DNA from: UBA288 sp050178135 | GTDB lineage: Archaea; Halobacteriota; Methanomicrobia; Methanomicrobiales; Methanospirillaceae | DNA: 64,000 nucleotides | Assembly: GCA_050178135.1 (NCBI GenBank) | Contig: JBFXGJ010000007.1 | Span: 12,055-76,054 of the forward strand | Direction: 5' to 3' | In this document: positions 8,040 to 16,048 of the stretch, piece by piece | Layout of the letters: every line of letters begins with the position of its first letter | Position numbering within the stretch: position 1 is the stretch's first letter | The notes under the pieces: model-generated | Database searches by the model: none | Seen by the model: the letters and a program-made list of their open reading frames with translations, nothing else | Told to the model about the DNA's origin: nothing | Program-made: the position numbers and the translations under genes

Positions 8040-8720
8040 ATGCCAGACGACCGCATTCGGCCGCACGTACTGATGATGTCCGAGATCACGGCCGACGGGA
8101 AGCTGACCCTCAAGAGAGGAGCCTCAAGCAAACGCTTGATGAAGTACATGGCCCCTGAGACCGAGGTGCTCCTTCACGAGACCCGCGCGCGGTACGATGC
8201 GATCATGGTCGGGTCGAACACGATACGGATCGACGACTCCCACCTGACCGTTCGGTTTGTCGAGGGACCAAGCCCCCTCCGGGTGATCCCCTCGTCGGAT
8301 GCCGACCTCCCACCCGGAGCGAACGTCCTGGGAACCGAGGCGAGGACCGTGGTGGCCGTCTCCGAACGAGCCCCGCTAGAACGGGTGGCGGCGCTCCGTG
8401 CCGCCGGCGTGGACGTGGTGACGACCGGTGTCGAACGGGTCGACCTGCCGCTCCTGATGCGCCTCCTCGTCAAGGACTATAGGGTCTCGTCGCTCATGGT
8501 CGAGGGCGGACCGACCCTCAACTGGCACATGCTCCACCACCGCCTCGTGGACGAGATCCGGCTGATCCACCTGCCGTTCATCGTGGGTGGTGAGGACACC
8601 CCCTCGCTGGTCGGGGGCATGCGGATCGACTCGGAGGATGAGATGATCCGCCTCTCGCTCAAGGCCCACTATCTCTGCGGTACCAACCTGGTGACCGAGT
8701 ACGACGTCCTGTACCCCTAG
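8040..8720 (+). CDS. 2,5-diamino-6-ribosylamino-4(3H)-pyrimidinone 5'-phosphate reductase
   Basis: 226 residues of the RibD C-terminal/dihydrofolate reductase-like fold. Recognisable parts are RPHVLMMSEITADGKL at the N-terminus, YDAIMVGSNTIRIDDSHLTVR, and LMVEGGPTLNWHML. The archaeal enzyme reduces the ribosyl side chain with NADPH in riboflavin synthesis, which also supplies the F420 precursor. The ATG at 8040 follows AGGGAG at a good distance; an in-frame start at 8016 has no ribosome site. The gene converges with truD, overlapping it by four bases. Confidence 0.9.
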   Translation: MPDDRIRPHVLMMSEITADGKLTLKRGASSKRLMKYMAPETEVLLHETRARYDAIMVGSNTIRIDDSHLTVRFVEGPSPLRVIPSSDADLPPGANVLGTEARTVVAVSERAPLERVAALRAAGVDVVTTGVERVDLPLLMRLLVKDYRVSSLMVEGGPTLNWHMLHHRLVDEIRLIHLPFIVGGEDTPSLVGGMRIDSEDEMIRLSLKAHYLCGTNLVTEYDVLYP

Positions 8721-9988
8721 ACCATCCGGAGAGGATCGGCCTTCATGAACTCACGGCAGACCGTCGTGGCGTACTGACCAGGTCCGAGGGCGAAAGCGAG
8801 CTCGACACAATCCGCTGCGACATGGGTCTCGACCGTGGCGTCGATCCGGATCGGTCGGACGGCACCGGAGAACGGGGTCCCAACGAGTCTCGCTGCCTTC
8901 TCGAAGCCGGCCTCGTCGACCTCATCCTCCTCGAGCAGCCGCCGGGTGACCGCGTCAGTCTGACCCCGCACATCAAAGGGAGTACTTCCCGGAAGGGCGA
9001 TCCCCACCCGTGCCCGTCCGCGGCGGACGAGCATGCGTGCCGGCCCGATCGAGCGCGTCTCGACCACGTCCGTCCGGCCATCGGAGAAGACAAGCCGATC
9101 GCCGACCTCCGGCTCGTCCAGGGCGACGCCGCGTTCGATCCTCGCGGAGAGCACCCGGTTGAAGAGATGGGACTGGTAGGCCGAGACGAGCATCGAGGCG
9201 AGCTTCGGGGGAAGGGCGCGGAGCGCCCCGGCATAATCTTCGGGCGCCCCGATCAGGTGGTGGAGCATCGCGCGTTCGTATCGGAGCGGTACGGGGTACC
9301 GGGCGAGCGCAGCACGGGGGTCGCGCTCCACCATGAAGGTTTCCCGTGCAACCCGGACGGGTTCCGATTCGGTTGGGAACGAGAGGCCGATGTAGGTCGT
9401 GACGGCGCCCTCGACATCCCCTGCAACTAGGAGCCGGCCGACAATGTGGGTCACCGGCCTGACGACCCCGAATCGCTGCAGGCCGACATAGTTCGGGAGC
9501 CCGGTCCCCGCCGCGCGGGCGGCTGTCGCGGCCCTCGTCTCCAGGTCGTCGGTCTCGCACTCGCGAACGACGATTCGGAACCGGTTCCCCTCGAGGTCGC
9601 CGAGAGCGAACCCCCGGTTCGCCTGGCCCAGGGGCTCGAGGGTGAGATCGGGGATTGCGAGTGCCCGCACCGCCTCTGCGGTCACGTTATAGAGGGCGAT
9701 CGCCTGGGTGGTCACCGCCCGCCGGTCCTTGGTACCGGCGAACGAGCATCGCCGGTGACTGATGCCCAGCCGGTCCGTGATCGCCCGGATCACCTTCCCC
9801 TGCTCCCAGTTACGTTTCGTGAGGCGACAGACCAGGTACGGCCCGCCGGTGAGCGGTGGGAGCGTCTCGCACTCCTCGACACGGAAGTCCTCGGGCGAGG
9901 CCCGGAGGCGCCCTCCGACCCCGGGCGCCTCGTTCGCGTACCAGCAGATGCCGAGCGACCTCTCGAGCGGCTGGTCGGAGGATATCAT
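8717..9988 (-). CDS. truD: tRNA pseudouridine(13) synthase TruD
   Basis: 423 residues. The catalytic aspartate is in SFAGTKDRRAVTTQ, and the family motifs NYVGLQRFG and SAYQSHLFN follow. TruD makes pseudouridine 13 in tRNA. The start MISSDQPLERSLGICW is selected because its ATG overlaps the stop of pth2 as ATGA; the frame runs further upstream but only as a shadow of pth2. It is the last gene of a three-gene run (methyltransferase-like, pth2, truD). Confidence 0.94.
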   Translation of the reverse strand: MISSDQPLERSLGICWYANEAPGVGGRLRASPEDFRVEECETLPPLTGGPYLVCRLTKRNWEQGKVIRAITDRLGISHRRCSFAGTKDRRAVTTQAIALYNVTAEAVRALAIPDLTLEPLGQANRGFALGDLEGNRFRIVVRECETDDLETRAATAARAAGTGLPNYVGLQRFGVVRPVTHIVGRLLVAGDVEGAVTTYIGLSFPTESEPVRVARETFMVERDPRAALARYPVPLRYERAMLHHLIGAPEDYAGALRALPPKLASMLVSAYQSHLFNRVLSARIERGVALDEPEVGDRLVFSDGRTDVVETRSIGPARMLVRRGRARVGIALPGSTPFDVRGQTDAVTRRLLEEDEVDEAGFEKAARLVGTPFSGAVRPIRIDATVETHVAADCVELAFALGPGQYATTVCREFMKADPLRMV

Positions 9989-10347
9989 AGGAGCGAGAGC
10001 CCGCCGGTCACCCGGTCGAGGACCTCGGAGCGGGCGGGGCCCAGCCCGAGGGCGGTGATCGTGCCGGGGGGGACCTCGGTCATGCCGGCGTCCTGGATCA
10101 GGGCCGTTGCGATCCCCTGTCGCTCTGCGATCACCTTCAACTCGTAGAGCGCCTGGAGCGAGGGGACCTTCAGGACCACCTTCTTCTGCCCCTCGTTCAG
10201 CCATGCACGCCGCTCCTCCTTGCCGGCATGTTCGTAGGCCATCACCGCGGCGTGGGCGACCTGGGCACATCGTTTACCACACGAGATCTTGAGATCGGAG
10301 CGGATCAGAAGGCACTGTTTAAACCGGAACTCGTCGTCGGAGGGCAT
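9985..10347 (-). CDS. pth2: peptidyl-tRNA hydrolase, archaeal/eukaryotic type Pth2
   Basis: 120 residues. The start FKQCLLIRSDLKISCGK and the motifs AQVAHAAVMAY, LNEGQKKVVLKV and LIQDAGMTEVPPGTITALG are diagnostic for Pth2. It releases peptides from peptidyl-tRNA that dropped off ribosomes. It overlaps truD by four bases and lies 56 bases after the methyltransferase-like gene. Confidence 0.96.
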   Translation of the reverse strand: MPSDDEFRFKQCLLIRSDLKISCGKRCAQVAHAAVMAYEHAGKEERRAWLNEGQKKVVLKVPSLQALYELKVIAERQGIATALIQDAGMTEVPPGTITALGLGPARSEVLDRVTGGLSLL

Positions 10348-10403
10348 CCCGTACCTGGTCGTCCGCTGGGATGATAGCCCTGCCGTGAGGGAGAGAGGAC
10401 CGG

Positions 10404-11252
10404 TTACGCGGTTCCCGGCGTCGACCGTGCCGGGATCACGATCTGAGCGCGCCGGTAGGTGCCGCGGAACCTGAGACCTTCCTTCTGCATGGTGAGCGCG
10501 GTGCGGAGGGCACGCCGGAGGTGATTCTCCCCCCGCCTGTCGACACCGCCCATGCGCGCCGCGCAGTCAGCCACCGCGTCACCGATCGTTGGATAGATCA
10601 CCGGTTCTCCGACCTCGGCGTAGGTGACCACGGAGCGATATCCCAGGGTCTCGAGGACGCGGGCAAGGCTCGATGCGTAGGGCGGGTCGACGTAGGGGGC
10701 CCCGTGGACGTCCGGCCAGATGCCGGCGAGGAACCGGATCTGCGGTGGGGCGCTCTCGGGCCAGAAGAGGTGGAGCTTCCCGCTGGTAAGGTCGAGCAAA
10801 CGCTTGATCGTGTTCTCGATCTCGGGAGTGTAGAGCGCAGCTGAGCCGATCACCATATCAAATGGCCCGGACTCTCGGGCCACCTCGAAGGAACCGTCGA
10901 GGACGGTCACCGACTCCTCCACCCGCCGTTGTCGCGAGCACCCGCGCAGGAAGGAGGCGTAGCGACGGGAGCGCGTCGTAACCGTCACGCCCACGCCTCG
11001 TCGCGCCATCAGGTATGGGAGGAGAGGCGTCCCCTCAACAATCAGGACCGAGCGGCCTTTCAGTTCGCCCTCGTTCTCCGTCATCTCCGCGAGATACGCC
11101 CGTGCCTCCTCTATCGCAGGGAGCGAGTTACGGGCGATGTCCTCGAGGGCTGTCCCCGGTCGAAGTGGCAGGAGATGGGGGGTGGCCAGGTGCCGGCGCA
11201 TCCGGTCGGCCCAGGCCGACGCACATTCCGTCCTCGTGATACAGTCGTCCAA
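10404..11252 (-). CDS. SAM-dependent methyltransferase-like protein
   Basis: 282 residues from a TTG at 11252. I prefer this start because AGGAGG lies eight bases before it, while the longer frame (to 11381) has no ribosome site and reads through the upstream intergenic region. The core SVLIVEGTPLLPYLMARRG, then FDMVIGSAALYTP, then KLHLFWPESAPPQIRF, resembles a Rossmann methyltransferase with a degenerate glycine loop. Target unknown. The C-terminal part carries DPPYASSLARVLETLGYRS. It leads a same-strand run with pth2 and truD, so a role around tRNA or translation is possible but unproven. Confidence 0.6.
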   Translation of the reverse strand: MDDCITRTECASAWADRMRRHLATPHLLPLRPGTALEDIARNSLPAIEEARAYLAEMTENEGELKGRSVLIVEGTPLLPYLMARRGVGVTVTTRSRRYASFLRGCSRQRRVEESVTVLDGSFEVARESGPFDMVIGSAALYTPEIENTIKRLLDLTSGKLHLFWPESAPPQIRFLAGIWPDVHGAPYVDPPYASSLARVLETLGYRSVVTYAEVGEPVIYPTIGDAVADCAARMGGVDRRGENHLRRALRTALTMQKEGLRFRGTYRRAQIVIPARSTPGTA

Positions 11253-11487
11253 TGTGAAGCCCTCCTGGCGGGCCTGCGTGCTCAGAGCCCGAGAAGAATG
11301 TATTGAACAATGAGCGTGAAATGGTTTACGGACGTTAACGGCGCCGAATGAGGTGGTGCGCGGGCATACCTTCATCATCACTCACGAAGTTCACTCTTCA
11401 GGATACCGGCTCGGTCCTGTACGCTCCGTACGAGAAAGGGGGGGGGGACGGACGGACGCCGAACGGGAACCGGAGGTATGGCAGGGC

Positions 11488-14325
11488 ATGGTGGTTGAAG
11501 AGAACGGACAGGAGTCAACGGGAGAGCGGGTTAACAGCTCCGTCCTGACGGACCCGCTCCCACTCGAATGGATCGCGGAGAACGCTCCGTATCCGATGGC
11601 CCTGATCGATGCGAAGGGGCAATACCGTTTCATCAACGCCAAGTTCCGGGAGATCTTTGGTTTCTCAGGTGCTCACCTCCCAACTGGGCGCGAATGGTTT
11701 GAGCAGGCCTTCCCGGACGAAGAGGAGCGTCGAAAGGCGATCGCGCTCTGGAAGGAGGACATGGAGCACGAAGGAGTTCGGGAGCCCCTCCCCCGCCTCT
11801 TTCGAGTCAGGTGTGGGGATGGAACGGACCGCCAGGTTCTCTTCCGGCCGATCGCCCTCGGCACCGGTGACCGGCTCGTTGCCTACGAGGACCTGACCCT
11901 GATCCTGGAGCACCAGGAGGCCCTCGAGCGGCTGAACCAGCGCCTGGAGGAGATCATCGACTTCCTCCCCGACCCGACCTTCGTGATCGACGACAGGAAG
12001 ACCGTGATCGCATGGAACCGGGCGATGGAGGAGTTGACCGGGATGACGAAGGAGGAGATCCTCGGGCGCACGGATCGCGCCTACGCGGTGCCATTCTACG
12101 GCGAAGCACGCCTTCCGCTCCTTGCCGACCGGGTTCTGTCCGACTGCGGGGACGAGGGAGTCGAGTCGTACACCTGCCTGGATCGACAGGACGGTACCCT
12201 CGTTGCCGAGACGTTCGTCCCATCCCGGAACCGGGGGGGCGGGATGCACCTGTGGGGCAAGGCCACCCGGCTTATCGGGCCGGAGGGACGGTCAGCGGGC
12301 GCGATCGAGTCGATCAGGGACATCACCTCTATCAAGAGAGCAGAAGAGGAGCTCCGCAGGAGCGAGGAGCGGTACCGCGCGCTCGTCGAGAGTATCAAGG
12401 ACATCATCTACGCGATCGACAGCGAGGGAAGGATCACCTACGTGAGCCCCGTCATCTCCGAGGCTGCGGGGTACCAGCCCGGGGAGCTGGTCGGACGATC
12501 GTATTTCGATCTCGTCCACCCGGACGACCGGGCGCAGATCGGTTCACTCTTCTCCACGCTCCTCGAGGGTGGAGAGGGGCCCCACGAGTTTCGGATGCTG
12601 AAAGCGTCGGGCGAGGTGCGCTGGGTCCGGACGTACACCCATGCGATCACGGTCGACGGGGAGGTGGTCGAACTCAGGGGGGTCCTGACCGACATCACCG
12701 ACCAGAAGGAACAGGAGGCGGCGGTTCAGCGAAGCGAGGCGCTCCTCGCCCGCATGGCGGACCTCACCCCGTTTGGGTACTGCGTGGTCGACAACGAGAC
12801 GGACCGGTTCCTCTACCTGAACGACCGGTTCTGCCAGCTCTGGGAATGGGAGGGGCTCTGCGACGAACTGCGCCGGTATGACTTCCTGCACAGCGACTTC
12901 GTCGCGTGGGTGGCACCGACGGTCGAGGACCCGACGACCTTCATCGAGTCCTGTGCAGCCCTCCAGGTCGGAGAAGGTCCGAAGGAGGCGATCGACGAGG
13001 TCCGCCTCTGCGACGGGCGCACCCTGTGGCGCTATTCGGCCCAGATTCGTGATGAGGAGGACCGCCTGTTCGGGCGCCTCTATCTCTACAAGGACATCAC
13101 GGACGAGCGGCGCCAGGTCGTGGAGTTGCAACGGTATCGCGACGAGCTCGAACGCCTCGTCGAGGAGCGCACGGAGGAGCTTACCCGCACCAACGAGGCC
13201 CTCGTCCAGGAGATGGCTGTGCGCGAGCAGGCGACACAGCGGCGGATCGAGAGCGAGGAGCGGTTCAGCCGGATCTTCGACCAGGCCCCCATCGGGATGG
13301 CAGTGGTCTCTCTCGACGACCAGTTCGTGCGGGTGAACGAGGCCCTCTGCCAGGTCACGGGCTACTCCCGGGAGGAGCTGCTGCGGATGGGCCCGTTCGA
13401 GATAACGCACCCCGACGATGTCGAGGAGGGACGAGCGCTCACCGGGCGCCTGCTCGACGGGGAGTTCGAGGACTACGCGCGGGACAAGCGCTACCTGCGC
13501 CGGGACGGGACGACGGTCTGGGTCCACATGACGATCGGGGTGGTGAAGGACGCGTCAGGTCAACCACTCCACCTCTTCAGCATGACCGAGGACGTCACGG
13601 CCCAGAGAGCGGCCGAAGAACGCCTCCGTGTCTCCGCCCTGGCCCTCCGGGAGAGCAATGAGGACCTCCAGCGGTTCGCCTACATCGCCTCCCACGACCT
13701 GCAGGAGCCCCTCCGGACCGTGATCGCGTTCTCCCAGCTCCTCGAACGTCGGCTCGGAGACAAGGCGGACACCGAGATCAGGGAGCTTCTCGGGTTCATC
13801 ATCGACGGGGGAGTACGGATGCAGGCCCTGATCCAGGACCTGCTCGTCTTCTCCCGTGTCGTCACCGGCGGCCGGACGCTTCAGCCAACGGAAATCGACG
13901 AGGTGGTCGCCGATGTGCTGAAGTCGCTCGGCGCCTCGATCGAGGAGACCGGAGCCCGGCTGAGTGTGGACCCGCTTCCAGTCGTCCTGAGCGATCCCAG
14001 CCAGCTGCACCAGGTCTTCTTGAACCTCATCGGGAACGCGATCAAGTACCGGACCGCGGACCCGCCGACTATCGAGGTCTCAGCGGAGCGGATTGGAGAC
14101 GACTGGGTCTTCTCCGTCAGGGACAACGGGATCGGGATCGAACCGCGACACCACGACCGCGTCTTCGAGATCTTCCAGCGGCTTCACACGAGCGAGGAGT
14201 ACGAGGGGACCGGGATCGGTCTCGCGGTGGTACGGCGGATCGTCGAGCGCCACGGGGGTCGCTGCTGGCTCGAGTCGACGCCCGGCGTGGGAAGTACGTT
14301 CTTCTTCTCACTCCCGGCAATCTGA
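11488..14325 (+). CDS. multi-PAS sensor histidine kinase
   Basis: 945 residues, no membrane segment, so a cytoplasmic sensor. About five PAS domains occupy residues 25-720 (for example APYPMALIDAKGQYRFINAK, and EERYRALVESIKDIIYAID), with a coiled coil ELERLVEERTEELTRTNE before the last. The phosphoacceptor His is near residue 736 in YIASHDLQEPL. The ATPase domain shows the N box NLIGNAIKYR and the G boxes DNGIGIEP and GTGIGLAVVRRI. The ATG at 11488 follows GGAGGT by ten bases. No response regulator is adjacent, as is common in methanogens. The ligand is unknown. Confidence 0.92.
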   Translation: MVVEENGQESTGERVNSSVLTDPLPLEWIAENAPYPMALIDAKGQYRFINAKFREIFGFSGAHLPTGREWFEQAFPDEEERRKAIALWKEDMEHEGVREPLPRLFRVRCGDGTDRQVLFRPIALGTGDRLVAYEDLTLILEHQEALERLNQRLEEIIDFLPDPTFVIDDRKTVIAWNRAMEELTGMTKEEILGRTDRAYAVPFYGEARLPLLADRVLSDCGDEGVESYTCLDRQDGTLVAETFVPSRNRGGGMHLWGKATRLIGPEGRSAGAIESIRDITSIKRAEEELRRSEERYRALVESIKDIIYAIDSEGRITYVSPVISEAAGYQPGELVGRSYFDLVHPDDRAQIGSLFSTLLEGGEGPHEFRMLKASGEVRWVRTYTHAITVDGEVVELRGVLTDITDQKEQEAAVQRSEALLARMADLTPFGYCVVDNETDRFLYLNDRFCQLWEWEGLCDELRRYDFLHSDFVAWVAPTVEDPTTFIESCAALQVGEGPKEAIDEVRLCDGRTLWRYSAQIRDEEDRLFGRLYLYKDITDERRQVVELQRYRDELERLVEERTEELTRTNEALVQEMAVREQATQRRIESEERFSRIFDQAPIGMAVVSLDDQFVRVNEALCQVTGYSREELLRMGPFEITHPDDVEEGRALTGRLLDGEFEDYARDKRYLRRDGTTVWVHMTIGVVKDASGQPLHLFSMTEDVTAQRAAEERLRVSALALRESNEDLQRFAYIASHDLQEPLRTVIAFSQLLERRLGDKADTEIRELLGFIIDGGVRMQALIQDLLVFSRVVTGGRTLQPTEIDEVVADVLKSLGASIEETGARLSVDPLPVVLSDPSQLHQVFLNLIGNAIKYRTADPPTIEVSAERIGDDWVFSVRDNGIGIEPRHHDRVFEIFQRLHTSEEYEGTGIGLAVVRRIVERHGGRCWLESTPGVGSTFFFSLPAI

Positions 14326-14326
14326 C

Positions 14327-16048
14327 TCAGCGTCGCAGGAAGAGAGACTCGAGCCGACTCCGAGAGAAGGTCACGACCGTAGGACGGCCGTGAGGGCAGG
14401 TCAGGGGAGACTGCGCCGCCATCAGCTGAGCGATCAGGCGCTCGCCCTGTTCCATGGAGAGAATGGCTCCCGCCCGGATCGCCCCGTGGCAGGCGACCAG
14501 GCGGACGAGGCGCTCCGCGGCGCCGGGCCCCACCCCACCCCCGATCCACTCGCCCACTATCTCTCGGACGGTCTCTGCCGGCACCTCGTGCCCGAGGACA
14601 ACAGGGACGCTCCGGATCGCCACCTGTCCTTCACCGAACGGCTCGACCGCGAAACCGGCCGCCAGCAGGTCCTCGTGAGCCTCCTCGAGGAGCGCTCGCT
14701 CCCGGGGGCTGCAGTCGATCACCACCGGGACGAGGAGCTCCTGCGTTCCCGACCTCCCGCGGGTGACAAGCTGCTCGTAGAGCACGCGCTCGTGGGCCGC
14801 ATGCTGATCGATCAGGACGAGGTCGCCCGCCGCCGTCCTGCCGACCAGGTAGGTCCGGTCAACCTGGCCCAGGAGCTCGATCTCGGAGACCGGTGGAGCG
14901 GGTTGTTCGATGGTGGTCTGGCGGAGCTGGTGATCAGTCCGCACCCGGTATGACGGAACCGGCTCTCCGACGCTGCGACTCGGTTCCCGTGCCGGATCCT
15001 GGCGCTCCGCCAGATGGTGATACGAGGGAGCGGTCCCGGGAAAGGGAGGACGGAGCGCCTCGAGCGCGGACGCAACTGCCGATGAGACCGCGGTCAGAAC
15101 CTCAGGCTCCCGCGACAGGCGGACCTGCCGCTTGGCAGGGTGGACGTTCACGTCGACGAGGGACAGATCGATCTCGAGCATCAGGACGGCGAACGGGTAC
15201 CGGTCGGTCGGAAGCAGGGTCCCGAACCCCGCCCGGACCGCCCCGGCGATAGGGGGGCTCACCACCGTCCGTCCGTTGACCGCGAGAAAGACCTGGTACG
15301 GGTTCGGCCGCTGCACCCCGGGCGGCGCCACGAACCCCGAGACACGGCAGGCAGGCGCAACGGTGTCGACCTCGAGCAGCCCGGACCCGACTTCAGGTCC
15401 GAAGAGCGACGCGATCGCCTCCGCGAGGCCTGTGCCGGGCGTGGAGAGGCGGGTCCGCCCGTTGTGAATGAGTCGGAACTGCCGGTCGGGCCATGCAAGC
15501 GCGAGCCTCTCAACCACTCCCGCGATGTGGCCCATCTCGGTCCCGATACTCTTCTGGAACTTGCGGCGCGCCGGGGTATTGAAGAAGAGGTCCTCGACCG
15601 TGACCGTGGTCCCAAACGGCGCAGGAACCTCGCCGGTCTCCTCCACCATCCCGCCGACGGTCACGATCCGGGCGGCGAGAAGGTCACCCTCGCGCCGTGA
15701 GATGATCGAAAGGCGCGACACGGCGGCGATAGAAGCGAGGGCCTCGCCTCGAAAGCCCATCGTGGCAACCGCACCCAGGTCCTCAACCTCGCGGAGCTTG
15801 CTGGTCGTGTGTGGCAGGATCGCGAGCTGGAGGTCCTCCGCCGACATGCCACACCCATCGTCGGTGACCCGCACCGAGGCGATCGCGCCGGCACGGGACT
15901 CGATCGCAATGAAGACGCGACCGGAACCGGCGTCCAGCGCATTCTCTGCCAGTTCCTTCACGACCGAGGCGGACCGCTCGATCACCTCGCCGGCGGCGAT
16001 CTTCGTGATCGTGGCCGGATCCAGATGTCGGATCGCACTTCCGCTCAT
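14327..16048 (-). CDS. mutL: DNA mismatch repair endonuclease MutL
   Basis: 573 residues. The GHKL ATPase half begins with IRHLDPATITKIAAGEVIER and has NALDAGSGRV and GFRGEALASI. The C-terminal half has the endonuclease metal motif DQHAAHERVLYE and the downstream ACHGAI and CPHGRPT motifs, so this is a nicking-competent MutL. It acts with MutS after mismatch recognition. Its ATG overlaps the mutS stop as ATGA. Archaeal mutSL is patchily distributed and is generally thought to come from bacteria. Confidence 0.96.
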   Translation of the reverse strand: MSGSAIRHLDPATITKIAAGEVIERSASVVKELAENALDAGSGRVFIAIESRAGAIASVRVTDDGCGMSAEDLQLAILPHTTSKLREVEDLGAVATMGFRGEALASIAAVSRLSIISRREGDLLAARIVTVGGMVEETGEVPAPFGTTVTVEDLFFNTPARRKFQKSIGTEMGHIAGVVERLALAWPDRQFRLIHNGRTRLSTPGTGLAEAIASLFGPEVGSGLLEVDTVAPACRVSGFVAPPGVQRPNPYQVFLAVNGRTVVSPPIAGAVRAGFGTLLPTDRYPFAVLMLEIDLSLVDVNVHPAKRQVRLSREPEVLTAVSSAVASALEALRPPFPGTAPSYHHLAERQDPAREPSRSVGEPVPSYRVRTDHQLRQTTIEQPAPPVSEIELLGQVDRTYLVGRTAAGDLVLIDQHAAHERVLYEQLVTRGRSGTQELLVPVVIDCSPRERALLEEAHEDLLAAGFAVEPFGEGQVAIRSVPVVLGHEVPAETVREIVGEWIGGGVGPGAAERLVRLVACHGAIRAGAILSMEQGERLIAQLMAAQSPLTCPHGRPTVVTFSRSRLESLFLRR

